DNA of 22,446 bases, from assembly GCA_964510055.1 (NCBI GenBank), contig CAZDZY010000047.1, positions 1 through 22,446 on the forward strand. The letters run 5' to 3'. The position numbers were made by a program, and so were the translations under genes. Source of the stretch: DTFZ01 sp964510055. Lineage in GTDB: Bacteria > Bacillota > Clostridia > Christensenellales > SZUA-584. Below, in pieces: positions 6,609 through 14,699 of the stretch. The notes under the pieces were generated by a model, which worked only from the letters and a program-made list of their open reading frames with translations, was not told where the DNA came from and made no database searches. Within the stretch, counting starts at the first letter, position 1. Each line of letters opens with the position of its first letter.

Positions 6609-6637
6609 ATGATAAAGCATTCTTGTGAAAAATTCAA
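6609..6637 (-). promoter_or_regulatory. Promoter of gap
   Basis: On minus, TTGAAT (6637 to 6632), 17 bases, TATCAT (6614 to 6609). It lies just after the rluB-type gene stop (6643) and leaves a leader of about 40 bases before the gap ATG. Confidence 0.6.
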
Positions 6638-6642
6638 CATAT

Positions 6643-7401
6643 TTATCTTTTATCAGGCGCTGGTTCCGCTATATGGCATGCATCACTGCCTTTCGCAGGT
6701 ACTCCAAGCAAATCAAGGTCATCACTGTTCAAATACCGCCATTCCCCGGCTTTAAGCCCGCCCAATCCAAGGTTTCCTATAGACACTCTTTTCAGGTATG
6801 ATACGGAACACCCAATAGATTCAAACATCTTTTTGATCTGCCTGTTTCGCCCTTCGTGAATAGTAATATAAACGCTTGCCGTGTTTATTTTACGCTCCGT
6901 TACCTCTACTTCGGCTTTTGAAGTCTTTTTCCCTTCTATTTCTACGCCAGCCTGCAGTTTTTGTGCTGCCTTTTCGTCAAGCGCGCCTTCAACTACCGCG
7001 AAGTATTTCTTTTTTATTTCATGCTTGGGGTGCGTACACCTGTATGCAAAATCGCCGTCGCTCGTTAATATAAGCAATCCTTCGGTATCATAATCGAGCC
7101 TGCCGACAGGGAATACCCGGTTATCGACGCTTTTTAACAGATCTATCACTGTTTTTCTGCCGCGGTCGTCTCGGCACGCCGATATATATCCAGCGGGTTT
7201 GTTCAGCATTATATATACATGCTCTTCTTCAGGCGACGCTTTATTTCCGTCAACGCAGACGATATCTCTCTCTTCGTTGATATCAATGCCCACCGCCCTG
7301 ACGATGGAACCGTTCACGGTCACTTTCCCCTGTGCGATGAGCTCATCCGCTTTCCGGCGTGAGGAAACGCCGCACAGAGCTATGTATTTGTTGATCCTCA
7401 C
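6643..7401 (-). CDS. rluB: rRNA pseudouridine synthase, RluB/RsuA family
   Basis: Converts a uridine of ribosomal RNA to pseudouridine; the RluB branch acts on 23S rRNA helix 90-92. An S4 RNA-binding domain occupies about residues 1-60 (MRINKYIALCGVSSRRKADE). The catalytic domain follows, with D103 in the motif VGRLDYDTEGLLILTSDGD and the late family motif HEGRNRQIKKMFESIG. Length (252) fits. The start codon is GTG at 7401, supported by GGAGG six bases upstream. It is the last gene of the unit beginning at 11704, 24 bases after the D,D-carboxypeptidase gene. In many clostridia spmA and spmB lie between these two genes; they are absent here. Assignment to RluB rather than RsuA rests on context and general similarity. 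Confidence 0.92.
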   Translation of the reverse strand: MRINKYIALCGVSSRRKADELIAQGKVTVNGSIVRAVGIDINEERDIVCVDGNKASPEEEHVYIMLNKPAGYISACRDDRGRKTVIDLLKSVDNRVFPVGRLDYDTEGLLILTSDGDFAYRCTHPKHEIKKKYFAVVEGALDEKAAQKLQAGVEIEGKKTSKAEVEVTERKINTASVYITIHEGRNRQIKKMFESIGCSVSYLKRVSIGNLGLGGLKAGEWRYLNSDDLDLLGVPAKGSDACHIAEPAPDKR

Positions 7402-7425
7402 AAAAACCTCCTTATACCCGTTCGG

Positions 7426-8592
7426 TCAGTCCTTATTTATATTCAGCCACCATTCAAGTATCTTGCCGACGTTATAATGATACGAATTTTCTCCTATGGT
7501 ATTCGGCGCTTTTAGAGCGGCCGAGTATATCTGGTTATTTCCAAGCCATATATCCACATAGCCCGCCTTTTGGCCCTCAAGCACGGGAGCGTCCAGTTCT
7601 TTTTCAAGATATACCCTCTTTTCGATCCTGCCGAACTCCTCATCCGTCAAAGGATAATATATATCCTGCTGCGTGTATACCCGGAAATAATCTTCTACTC
7701 CCTGCTTTACGTTAACATCCCCGATATATTCTCCGGCCTTCTGTATGAGCTTGCTTGAATAGTTCTCAAAACCATAATCCATAAGTTTCATGCAATCGCC
7801 AAACATATCTGACGCGGAAAGCACTATTGATATCAACTGCATCCCGTCTCTTTGGGCCGCCGCGCTCAGGCACCTGCCCGCTGCCTTGGTATATCCGGTC
7901 TTTATACCGTTGCCGCCATCATATTTCCAGAGCAGTTTGTTTTTATTTTTTACCACTCTGTTGTATTCGTGCCCTTCCCAGGGTATCGTTTTATACTGCG
8001 TTTTTACAAGCTCCCTGAAGAAATCGTTATTCATAGCGTAGGCGGATATAAGCGCCAGGTCATATGCAGTCGTATAGTGGTTGTCTGCCGGCAATCCGTT
8101 CGGGTTGCAAAAATTAGTGTTATACGCTCCTATCTCTTTTGCCTTGGCGTTCATCATATCCGAAAACGTGTCCACGCTTCCCGCAACATGTTCGGCTATA
8201 GCTACCGCGGCGTCGTTCCCCGAAGCGAGCATAAGCCCGAAAAGCATATCCGACATCGTCATCTTCTCGCCTTCAGCCAGCCAGATAGAAGACTCTCCGA
8301 CTGCTCCCGCGTTCGAACTGACCACTACGATATCGTCAAGATCGCAATTCTCTATGGCAATTATTGCCGTCATTATCTTTGTAGTGGAGGCCATAGGCAT
8401 TTTCTCGAACGCATTCTTCTCGTACAGCACCCTGCCCGTTGTTGCCTCTATCAAAATCGCCGATTTTGCGGTAATGCCGTTTTCCCCGGATAATTTCCCG
8501 GCAGGCTGCGCGTATGTTACGCCAACATTATAAGCGAATACGGCGGCTATTACCAGTAATACCGCCGCCGCTTTTGATAACCTTTTATTCAA
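7426..8592 (-). CDS. D-alanyl-D-alanine carboxypeptidase (DacB/DacF type)
   Basis: Low-molecular-weight penicillin-binding protein that removes the terminal D-alanine from peptidoglycan stem peptides, limiting cross-links; DacB and DacF do this in spore cortex. The N-terminal signal peptide (about 1-29, cleavage near TYAQPA) predicts export. The three active-site motifs are S69-T-T-K72, S124-G-N126 and K231-T-G233. A PBP5-like C-terminal domain follows from about 290; it ends in WWLNINKD, possibly a membrane-associating tail. The start is TTG at 8592, with AAAGGGTGA six bases upstream inside the end of ytfJ, whose stop is two bases away, so the genes are translationally linked. Sporulation function is inferred from the ytfJ neighbour. 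dacB and dacF cannot be told apart by eye. Confidence 0.93.
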   Translation of the reverse strand: MNKRLSKAAAVLLVIAAVFAYNVGVTYAQPAGKLSGENGITAKSAILIEATTGRVLYEKNAFEKMPMASTTKIMTAIIAIENCDLDDIVVVSSNAGAVGESSIWLAEGEKMTMSDMLFGLMLASGNDAAVAIAEHVAGSVDTFSDMMNAKAKEIGAYNTNFCNPNGLPADNHYTTAYDLALISAYAMNNDFFRELVKTQYKTIPWEGHEYNRVVKNKNKLLWKYDGGNGIKTGYTKAAGRCLSAAAQRDGMQLISIVLSASDMFGDCMKLMDYGFENYSSKLIQKAGEYIGDVNVKQGVEDYFRVYTQQDIYYPLTDEEFGRIEKRVYLEKELDAPVLEGQKAGYVDIWLGNNQIYSAALKAPNTIGENSYHYNVGKILEWWLNINKD

Positions 8593-8594
8593 TG

Positions 8595-8978
8595 CTATTC
8601 ACCCTTTTCGTCTTTGCCCTTAAATGCTTCTTTAACGTGCGATACAATTTTAGGAAATGTCTCAAATACCTTTTCCAGCAGATTAGAGCCGTTTACGGGC
8701 AAAAGCTCTACGTCGTTTTCGTTAACTACGAGGAAACCTATAGGGCAGATAGATATCCCCGAGCTTGCTCCTCCCGCGAACGGATGCGAAGATTCCTGCT
8801 GGCCGTCCGTCCTTCCATATTCGCCGCCGCCCGCCACAAATCCAAAAGCAACTTTTGACACCGGTATTATAGTCGAGCCGTCGGTTGAAATGATAGGGTC
8901 GCCTATAATGGTATTTACATCTATCATGTCTTTTATCTCGACCATAGCCGTCTGCATTATGTTTTCAATCGGATGCAT
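8595..8978 (-). CDS. ytfJ: Sporulation protein YtfJ (GerW family)
   Basis: Member of the GerW/YtfJ family; in Bacillus subtilis it is made in the forespore and needed for normal germination. The core family sequence is visible: MHPIENIMQTAMVEIKDMID at the N-terminus, then DGSTIIPVSKVAFGFVAGGGEYG. No signal peptide or membrane segment. The ATG at 8978 (127 residues) is preferred because GGCGGTGA (8984-8991) lies five bases before it; a GTG three codons upstream at 8987 is part of that ribosome site. The stop of the DUF2953 gene (8984-8986) is also inside it. The ytfI (DUF2953)-ytfJ pair is conserved in Bacillus, which supports the name. Confidence 0.92.
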   Translation of the reverse strand: MHPIENIMQTAMVEIKDMIDVNTIIGDPIISTDGSTIIPVSKVAFGFVAGGGEYGRTDGQQESSHPFAGGASSGISICPIGFLVVNENDVELLPVNGSNLLEKVFETFPKIVSHVKEAFKGKDEKGE

Positions 8979-8983
8979 AAAAT

Positions 8984-8991
8984 TCACCGCC
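8984..8991 (-). promoter_or_regulatory. RBS that fixes the ytfJ start
   Basis: GGCGGTGA on minus, five bases before the ATG at 8978, and containing the TGA stop of the preceding gene. It argues for translational coupling and against the GTG at 8987 as the start. Confidence 0.6.
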
Positions 8992-9589
8992 TTTTGTTTT
9001 TTTTGTAAACTGCGTATCCAATAATAATATCTGCCGGAGTAAGAGCGATTATACAGTCGGCGTCTATCGAAAAAAATAGTTTCGAAAATTCAGGATAAGT
9101 CTTGATGCGTATTACATGGTCTTTTTTATTGTAGACTGCGCAGGCCGTGCCTGCCGCGGCGTTTAACAGGCCGCAGCCGATAGCGGTAAAGAAAGCGTCT
9201 TCCAGCCCGAGCTTAACTGTTGCCGCCAAGTCGTATTTAATTTTCTTATAAATATAATAATAAGCGCTTTTTTCTTTTTTGCGGAACGATTGCGTCAATA
9301 CCGTCAGCATATCCACAAAGGTGATATCCGTTGCTTCCGTTTTTCTTATTTTTCTTATTATTTCAGGAAAAGTCGTAACTTTTTTTAAACCTTTTTTCGT
9401 TACGAGATAAAGGGTAAGCAGCGTGCTTTCTTCATATTTGACGACATATCTTTTACTGATCCTGATGAAAAGATATTTGACGCTGACGCTGATATCGCCG
9501 TTATCGGCCTTAATAACGGCCTTTATATTAAAGGCGAATATAAGGATTATTATTAATGAAATGATCGATAAAACAATAATAAATAACAA
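8984..9589 (-). CDS. DUF2953 membrane protein (YtfI-like)
   Basis: Member of the DUF2953 family (YtfI in Bacillus), whose biochemical role is unknown. Residues 1-22 form one strongly hydrophobic segment (LFIIVLSIISLIIILIFAF); the rest (201 residues in all) is soluble and basic, with a C-terminal part resembling the family core (GLEDAFFTAIGCGLLNAA, then IKTYPEFSKLFFSIDADCII). The start is TTG at 9589, with TTGAGGGAAG just upstream as ribosome site. It sits directly before ytfJ, five bases apart, the conserved Bacillota arrangement, so a sporulation or envelope role is likely by association. A 126-base gap separates it from scpB. Confidence 0.85.
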   Translation of the reverse strand: MLFIIVLSIISLIIILIFAFNIKAVIKADNGDISVSVKYLFIRISKRYVVKYEESTLLTLYLVTKKGLKKVTTFPEIIRKIRKTEATDITFVDMLTVLTQSFRKKEKSAYYYIYKKIKYDLAATVKLGLEDAFFTAIGCGLLNAAAGTACAVYNKKDHVIRIKTYPEFSKLFFSIDADCIIALTPADIIIGYAVYKKNKRR

Positions 9590-9715
9590 CGTCTTCCCTC
9601 AATCGCCCAAAAGTAATTTGCTTTCAAGGCCCACATTAGTGTGACGATGTTATTATTATCTAATCCATGGGAATTATTACCCCGGCAAAGCATCCTTTTC
9701 AAAGATGCCGCTTAT
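9590..9715 (-). other. scpB-DUF2953 gap with hairpin
   Basis: The only sizeable gap inside the unit. Immediately after the scpB stop, GCATC (9708 to 9704) and GATGC (9694 to 9690) form a short hairpin with no T-run, so it is not a normal terminator. A weak promoter-like pair on minus, TTGAAA then 17 bases then TAATAA, lies here. A sporulation-specific promoter would make sense for the three genes downstream, but I see no convincing Sigma-F or Sigma-G match. Confidence 0.3.
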
Positions 9716-10234
9716 TCATTCGGAAATCTGTTTGAGAGGGGGCAATTCATCTAGTGACGATATACCGAAATGGCGCAGGAATTCTTCGCTTGTAATGTAC
9801 ATCATCGGGTTCCCAAGCGTTTTTTTGCGCCCAGCCCTGTCTATAAGCCCGCTTTCAATAAGCGCCGCTACAGAATAATTGCACTTAACGCCTCTTACCT
9901 GTTCGATTTCAGCTCTTGTAACAGGCTGCCGGTAAGCGATTATGGCGAGCGTTTCAAGAAGAGACTGCGACAGCTTTGTTTTTTTTACAGGCTGCAGCAC
10001 TCTCTCTATATAGGACGTATACAGAGGGTTGGAACACAACTGAACGCTGTCTTCCACTTTTTTTATGAGTATCCCCCGGTTTTGCTGCTGATCGTCCCAA
10101 ACCATTTCGTCTATAATGTTTTTAAGTTCATCTTCGCTTATTTCAAGCGCGGCGGCAATATCACGGACAGCCACCGTGTCTCCCGCGACAAAAAGAATGC
10201 TTTCTGTTATTTTTTTTATTTCTTCTGCGTTCAA
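9716..10234 (-). CDS. scpB: Segregation and condensation protein B
   Basis: ScpB is the winged-helix KITE subunit that, with ScpA and SMC, forms the bacterial condensin that compacts and separates chromosomes at the origin. The family pattern is visible: MNAEEIKKITESILFVAGD at the start, SQSLLETLAIIAYRQPVTRAEIEQVRG in the middle (two winged-helix domains) and GRKKTLGNPMMYITSEEFLRHFGI near the end. Length 172 is normal. The start codon is TTG at 10234, overlapping the TGA of scpA (TTGA), with GAGGAAG just upstream; translation is probably coupled so that the two subunits are made together. Confidence 0.96.
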   Translation of the reverse strand: MNAEEIKKITESILFVAGDTVAVRDIAAALEISEDELKNIIDEMVWDDQQQNRGILIKKVEDSVQLCSNPLYTSYIERVLQPVKKTKLSQSLLETLAIIAYRQPVTRAEIEQVRGVKCNYSVAALIESGLIDRAGRKKTLGNPMMYITSEEFLRHFGISSLDELPPLKQISE

Positions 10235-10977
10235 CTTGCTTCCTCGGCTTTCCTCATGATGTATATATCCTCGTAGCTGCCATTCTGCTTTATCGTAACT
10301 ATACTTTCATGTATCAGTTCCAGCAGCGCCACAAATGTTACCGCTACTTCCATTTTTGAACGCACGTCGGAGAACAGGGAGAAAAACGTAGCGGTTTCTA
10401 ATTCGCTAAGTTTTTTAAGTATATGTTTTGTCCTGTCTTTTATCGTGAACGTTTCCCTTTGTATCTCGACTTCTTCTATGCGCTCAACTTCCCCGTCTGG
10501 CACCCTTCTCATCAATTCCGCATATGCTTCAAACAAGCCCTGCAGCGATATCTCTTCGATCTCTATCCTTTCGTCCGGATATGCGATCTCTTCGGGGAGC
10601 TTGTAATACGCCCTTAAGCCCCTTTCCTCGTATGCCTTCAGATCTTCACAGGCGTCTTTAAACGTTTTATATGTTTTCAGGCGCTGTATAAGCTCCTGCT
10701 CGGGGTCCTCCTCCTCCTCTTCCTCCGTCTCGCCGTCGCCGAAAGGCAGTATCATCCTCGATTTGATATAGACAAGCACAGCTGCCATCTCGATGAATTC
10801 GCTCGCGCTGTCCATAGAAAGCTCGCTCATCGACGAAATGTAAGAAAGATATTGGCCTGTAACTTCGGAAACGAATATATCCTCGATGTCTATGCACGCC
10901 TTGCTTATAAGATGAAGCAGCAGGTCAAGCGGGCCTTCGAACTGTTCGATCTGCACTTTATAATCGAAATCATACAT
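10231..10977 (-). CDS. scpA: Segregation and condensation protein A
   Basis: ScpA is the kleisin that bridges SMC heads and binds ScpB. The N-terminus has the family signature VQIEQFEGPLDLLLHLI, then AAVLVYIKSRMILP; a strongly acidic stretch (ETEEEEEEDPEQEL) forms the linker, and a C-terminal winged helix (VTFVALLELIHESIVTIKQ) would bind the SMC head. The chosen start is ATG at 10977 (248 residues). It overlaps the end of the M50 peptidase gene by eight bases. A TTG seven codons upstream (10998) is in frame but sits on the GGAG that is the only nearby ribosome site; from the ATG that GGAG is rather far (15 bases), so initiation may rely on coupling. Confidence 0.94.
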   Translation of the reverse strand: MYDFDYKVQIEQFEGPLDLLLHLISKACIDIEDIFVSEVTGQYLSYISSMSELSMDSASEFIEMAAVLVYIKSRMILPFGDGETEEEEEEDPEQELIQRLKTYKTFKDACEDLKAYEERGLRAYYKLPEEIAYPDERIEIEEISLQGLFEAYAELMRRVPDGEVERIEEVEIQRETFTIKDRTKHILKKLSELETATFFSLFSDVRSKMEVAVTFVALLELIHESIVTIKQNGSYEDIYIMRKAEEAS

Positions 10978-11704
10978 ATATATATGTATTAACTCCAAAT
11001 AAGCTTGCTACTCCGTTGAAGATCGTATCCGCAAGCCACCAAAAGAAGTCCCTGAATTGCGGTACCATGAACAGAACGGCGATCAACACCATAAACCCGT
11101 ACCTTTCGTATGCAAGATAAAAACTCGTGCTTTTTCTGGCAATATAGCCTTTTATTAAATGGTGCCCGTCAAGAGGAGGAACCGGTAAAAGGTTAAAGAA
11201 GCATAATATCAGGTTTAAATAAGCTATATAGTAAAGTATGATATGGATGATACTTGCGATATCACCCGAATAATACAAACCGGTCATACCGGTCCCGACT
11301 TCGTAATATAAAGGGGTCATTCCCATCGTAACGCCGCTTAATGCCAGTACGGCAAGTATGGTCATAAAGATCAATGATAAACAAAGATTTACCGTAACGC
11401 CCGACAATGCAACGAGTGCGTTTGCCTTTTTATAATTGTAATAATTTCTGGGATTTGTAGGCACGGGTTTGCCCCACCCAAAACCGAATAAAGCGAAAGT
11501 GGCAAGGCCCCATAAATCAATATGCTTTGTTGGGTCTAAAGTGACCCTCCCTAAATTTCTCGCTGTCGGGTCTCCCATTTTATTGGCCATCCACGCATGC
11601 GCCGCTTCGTGGAACGATATACCGATTACCACTGCCGGCAATATAAATAGCAAATCCAGAAAAAAACCTTTTATGTCTCCGCTCAATAATGAGTTAATAG
11701 GCAT
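10970..11704 (-). CDS. Site-2-protease-like M50 family metallopeptidase
   Basis: Integral membrane zinc peptidase of family M50 (YwhC/site-2 protease group without PDZ domain). The active site H32-E-A-A-H36 lies in a membrane segment (VVIGISFHEAAHAWMANKMGD) and the third metal ligand D179 in NLLPVPPLDGHHL. About five or six hydrophobic segments span the 244 residues. Substrates are unknown; family members cleave membrane-bound regulators, but this short type is often found beside scpAB with no shown target. The ATG at 11704 has GGAG seven bases upstream, and a good promoter lies at 11729-11757, so this is the first gene of the unit. It overlaps scpA by eight bases. Confidence 0.92.
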   Translation of the reverse strand: MPINSLLSGDIKGFFLDLLFILPAVVIGISFHEAAHAWMANKMGDPTARNLGRVTLDPTKHIDLWGLATFALFGFGWGKPVPTNPRNYYNYKKANALVALSGVTVNLCLSLIFMTILAVLALSGVTMGMTPLYYEVGTGMTGLYYSGDIASIIHIILYYIAYLNLILCFFNLLPVPPLDGHHLIKGYIARKSTSFYLAYERYGFMVLIAVLFMVPQFRDFFWWLADTIFNGVASLFGVNTYIYV

Positions 11705-11728
11705 TTTAAATCTCCAATCTCTTTTTCC

Positions 11729-11757
11729 AGTATATATGTTTTGTCCTTTTTTTTCAA
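11729..11757 (-). promoter_or_regulatory. Promoter of the M50-scpAB-ytfJ-dac-rluB unit
   Basis: On minus, TTGAAA (11757 to 11752), 17 bases, TATACT (11734 to 11729), about 25 bases before the ATG at 11704. Near-consensus vegetative promoter. Confidence 0.65.
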
Positions 11758-11823
11758 TGTTACATTGAATCGACTATTCCATTTACTTTTGCTTTAATTA
11801 TAAATTACTATTTAATGCTTCAT

Positions 11824-11853
11824 ATAAAATAAGCGCACCAAACAGGCGCGCTT
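11824..11853 (-). terminator. Terminator of zapA
   Basis: AAGCGCGCC (11853 to 11845) pairs with GGTGCGCTT (11839 to 11831) around TGTTT on minus, with one G-U pair, followed by ATTTTAT. It lies 16 bases after the zapA stop and closes the pheST-zapA stretch. Confidence 0.7.
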
Positions 11854-11868
11854 AATCACTGCCGTACA

Positions 11869-12216
11869 TTATTTGTATCCGTCATAAAGGTTCTTGCCTT
11901 GTTTTTTATATGAGGATACATTCGAATAAGAGCCGTCTTTAGTTTCAGCCTTAAGCTTTTTATGTTCCGCGCTGAGTTCCTGATATTCCGAGTTTAAAGC
12001 GTCGAACTGGTCCTGAAGCTTAAGAAGGTCGTCCGCGATATTGATAGCAGTAAGTACGGAAAGGGTACTCGGATTAAGATTAATATACTGCCCTTTAAGC
12101 TCCGTCATCTTTCTGTCAACGTAGATCGCGACCCTGTGTATGTACTCCTCGCTCTCGAAGCCGGCCATAACATATTCTTTACCGCATATTTTGACCATCG
12201 TACGTGTCTTATCCAT
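11869..12216 (-). CDS. zapA: Cell division protein ZapA
   Basis: ZapA binds FtsZ and bundles its filaments at the division ring. The family pattern is clear: VKICGKEYVMAGFESEEYIHRVAIYVDRKM at the N-terminus, TLSVLTAINIADDLLKL and then a coiled coil (about residues 60-90) for dimerisation; the C-terminal tail is polar. The ATG at 12216 (115 residues) is chosen: GGGGTG (12226-12231) lies nine bases upstream. Earlier in-frame starts at 12258 and 12237 fall inside or right at the promoter, so they are unlikely. The position after pheT matches Bacillus, where zapA (yshA) follows pheST, but rnhC, which sits between them there, is absent here. Confidence 0.92.
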   Translation of the reverse strand: MDKTRTMVKICGKEYVMAGFESEEYIHRVAIYVDRKMTELKGQYINLNPSTLSVLTAINIADDLLKLQDQFDALNSEYQELSAEHKKLKAETKDGSYSNVSSYKKQGKNLYDGYK

Positions 12217-12225
12217 ACAGCTAAA

Positions 12226-12231
12226 CACCCC
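12226..12231 (-). promoter_or_regulatory. RBS that fixes the zapA start
   Basis: GGGGTG on minus, nine bases before the ATG at 12216; the only purine-rich site downstream of the promoter. Confidence 0.6.
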
Positions 12232-12249
12232 ACCCATTCTATAGGAATA

Positions 12250-12278
12250 ATTATACACAAATATAAAGGATATTTCAA
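12250..12278 (-). promoter_or_regulatory. Promoter of zapA
   Basis: On minus, TTGAAA (12278 to 12273), exactly 17 bases, then perfect TATAAT (12255 to 12250). One mismatch from the Sigma-A consensus. It lies in the 44-base gap after pheT, showing that zapA can be expressed without the T-box. Confidence 0.75.
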
Positions 12279-12302
12279 TAACTCATCCTACAAAATGTTG
12301 TA

Positions 12303-14687
12303 TCATTCGCGTATCTTTGCTCCAAATTGTTTTGCCGCAGCCGCGGCAACGGCATCCCTCGCTTCGTTTGCCTCCTCGTCAAGCAGCGTCCTGTCTTTAG
12401 CGCGGAATATAATTGTAAACGCAAGGCTCTTTTTTCCTTCTCCTATCTGCCCGCCCGTATACACGTCGAAGAGAGACGCGGATTCGAAATATTGCCCGGC
12501 GCTGCTTTCGATGCATTCGAGCAGATCGCCCGCATGCACATCCTTATCTACTGTAAGCGCTATGTCCCGCTGTGTTGCCGGGAATTTAGGCAGCGCCTCA
12601 AACTTTAGAGTCTCTTTCGATTGATCGCTTATATTGTCAAGGTCAAGCTGCGCTAAGCAGACCCGTTTTTCGATCCCATAAGCTTCGGCTATATCAGGAT
12701 GCATCTCCCCTGTTTCCCCGAGCTTAACATTTCCGGAATAAACAGACGCTTTCCTTCCTGGGTGATAAAACTCAGCGCCTTCCGCGATAAACCTTGCTTT
12801 TTTTATACCGAAAGCTTCAAGAATGGTCTCCACTGTACCTTTAAGCGACAGAAATTCGTCTCCGCATACCGCAATACAAACATATCGTTTCTCTTCCGGC
12901 AGCAATTCATTCCCTGAACGCAGATATACGCGGCCAGTTTCGAAAAGCTTTATATCCTGAGCTTTTTTGTTCAGATTAGTTTCAACTGATTTAAGCATGG
13001 CGGGAACGGGCGTAGTCCGCATATATCCCTGCTCGTCGCCGAGCGGATTCATTATCCTGATCATATCGCGAAGCTTATCGCCGTCCGTTATCCCCAGTCT
13101 GTCGAGGTCCGAAACCGACGCGAAAGAATAGGTAACGCATTCGTAATACCCGAGGCCTGTAAGCAATGCTTTTATTTTATCCGCGCTTTTCTCCTGTGGC
13201 GGTATAAGCCCTCTTCTTACTTCGCCGGCCATACTGACCGTCGGTATATTATCATAACCGTACATTCTCGCGACTTCTTCGGCTATATCTTCGCCAACAG
13301 AAATATCGCCCCTGAAACCGGGTATCTTGCATACAAGTTCGCTGCCAATGACCTTAGTATCGATAAATACCCGTTCTAAAAGGCCTGCCATCTGCCCGGC
13401 TCCAAGCGACGTGCCGAGTTTGGAGTTTATCTTCTCCGCGCTTACCCTTATTTCCCGCGGCAATAGATCGGCAGCCAACATATCTGTCTCCCCCGATACT
13501 ATTTCACCTGCGCCCAGCTGCTGCACAAGATGGAGCGCCCTGTCCATCGCCGCTTTGCAGCCTGAGGTATCCACACCTTTGGAGAATCTCATGCCGGATT
13601 CGGTCGAAAGCCCGAGTGACCTCGAAGTTCTCCTTGTATTCCCCTGAGCGAACTTTGCCGCCTCGAATATTACTGTAACGGTATCGTCCTTTATCTCCGA
13701 ATTTTCTCCGCCCATTATACCCGCTATTCCGACAGGCCCCTCTGCGTCGCATATAAGGAGCATATCGCCGCTGAGTTCGCGTGTTTTCCCGTCCAAGGTG
13801 GTTATGATTTCGCCGTCTTTCGCACGCCGGACGATTATCTCTCCCCCGCGTATATCTTTATGGTCGAACGCGTGCATCGGCTGCCCCGTTTCTAGCATAA
13901 CAAAATTCGTTATATCCACTATATTGTTGATTGAACGTATCCCCGCTGATCTAAGCCTGTCGCTCAGCCATTTCGGCGAAGGCCCGATCTTAACATTTCT
14001 TAAAGCTCTCGCCACATATCTTTCGCACAGATCGGGGGCTTCCACATTTACATTTACGTATTCGGAAATATTCCCGCCTTTTTCCGTATAAGAAATGTCA
14101 GGCATACTTACATTTCTGCCCAATGTTGCGGCGCATTCCCTCGCTATTCCGATAACGGAAAGGCAGTCAGGCCTGTTTGCTCCGACTTCAATATCTAAAA
14201 TAGTATCCGTAAGGCCGAGTATTTCCCGCAGTTCGGTGCCGGTCTTATAGTTTTCTTTTAATATCATTATCCCGTCTACGTCGGCGCCAGGGTAATCGGA
14301 GGCTGTCAGGCCGAGTTCGCGCCCGGAGCAGAGCATCCCGCAGGAAAAGATGCCCCTTAACTTGCTTTTGTTTATATATATGCCGCCCGGGAGCCGGGCG
14401 CCTATTTTCGCTACGGGCACAAGAGCGCCTTCAAAAATATTCCCCGCTCCGCATACTACCTGCAGCGGTTCATCCTCGCCAATATCTACTGAACAGACTG
14501 ATAGTTTATCGGCGTCGGGGTGTTTGCTTATTGAAAGTATCTTCCCTGCCACTACATCCCTGATATCGGCGCCCAGTTCTTTATATCCTTCCACCTGGCA
14601 TCCTGTCATTATAAGCTTTTTCGCAAGTTCGTCCGGCATTATATCTATATCGACGTAATCACGAAGCCATCTGTATGGAGCTATCAT
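12303..14687 (-). CDS. pheT: Phenylalanyl-tRNA synthetase beta subunit
   Basis: Large subunit of the (alpha-beta)2 enzyme that charges tRNA-Phe. It is 794 residues, the normal bacterial length. Visible are the N-terminal OB-fold tRNA-binding domain (about 40-150, KILSISKHPDADKLSVC), the B3/B4 editing domain (about 210-400, NIVDITNFVMLETGQPMHAFD and IMGGENSEI), the B5 domain, the inactive synthetase-like core, and the C-terminal anticodon-binding FDX-ACB domain (FPATQRDIALTVDKDVHAGD to the end). The ATG at 14687 has GGGAGGG upstream, 12 bases after pheS, so both subunits come from one mRNA under T-box control. No terminator is seen after it; the transcript probably runs into zapA. Confidence 0.98.
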   Translation of the reverse strand: MIAPYRWLRDYVDIDIMPDELAKKLIMTGCQVEGYKELGADIRDVVAGKILSISKHPDADKLSVCSVDIGEDEPLQVVCGAGNIFEGALVPVAKIGARLPGGIYINKSKLRGIFSCGMLCSGRELGLTASDYPGADVDGIMILKENYKTGTELREILGLTDTILDIEVGANRPDCLSVIGIARECAATLGRNVSMPDISYTEKGGNISEYVNVNVEAPDLCERYVARALRNVKIGPSPKWLSDRLRSAGIRSINNIVDITNFVMLETGQPMHAFDHKDIRGGEIIVRRAKDGEIITTLDGKTRELSGDMLLICDAEGPVGIAGIMGGENSEIKDDTVTVIFEAAKFAQGNTRRTSRSLGLSTESGMRFSKGVDTSGCKAAMDRALHLVQQLGAGEIVSGETDMLAADLLPREIRVSAEKINSKLGTSLGAGQMAGLLERVFIDTKVIGSELVCKIPGFRGDISVGEDIAEEVARMYGYDNIPTVSMAGEVRRGLIPPQEKSADKIKALLTGLGYYECVTYSFASVSDLDRLGITDGDKLRDMIRIMNPLGDEQGYMRTTPVPAMLKSVETNLNKKAQDIKLFETGRVYLRSGNELLPEEKRYVCIAVCGDEFLSLKGTVETILEAFGIKKARFIAEGAEFYHPGRKASVYSGNVKLGETGEMHPDIAEAYGIEKRVCLAQLDLDNISDQSKETLKFEALPKFPATQRDIALTVDKDVHAGDLLECIESSAGQYFESASLFDVYTGGQIGEGKKSLAFTIIFRAKDRTLLDEEANEARDAVAAAAAKQFGAKIRE

Positions 14688-14699
14688 TTTTGTCCCTCC

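Noticed and set aside
6029..6628. Plus-strand open frame of 199 codons over gap
   Set aside because: Antisense to the 5' half of GAPDH; its translation has no recognisable domain and no ribosome site.
9590..9715. Forespore (Sigma-F/G) promoter before the DUF2953 gene
   Set aside because: A GG-x-x-A-x-A-like -10 (GGTAATAATT) exists, but no matching -35 lies at the right distance.
10978..10998. TTG start seven codons upstream for scpA
   Set aside because: It sits on the only GGAG nearby, and the family begins close to the later ATG.
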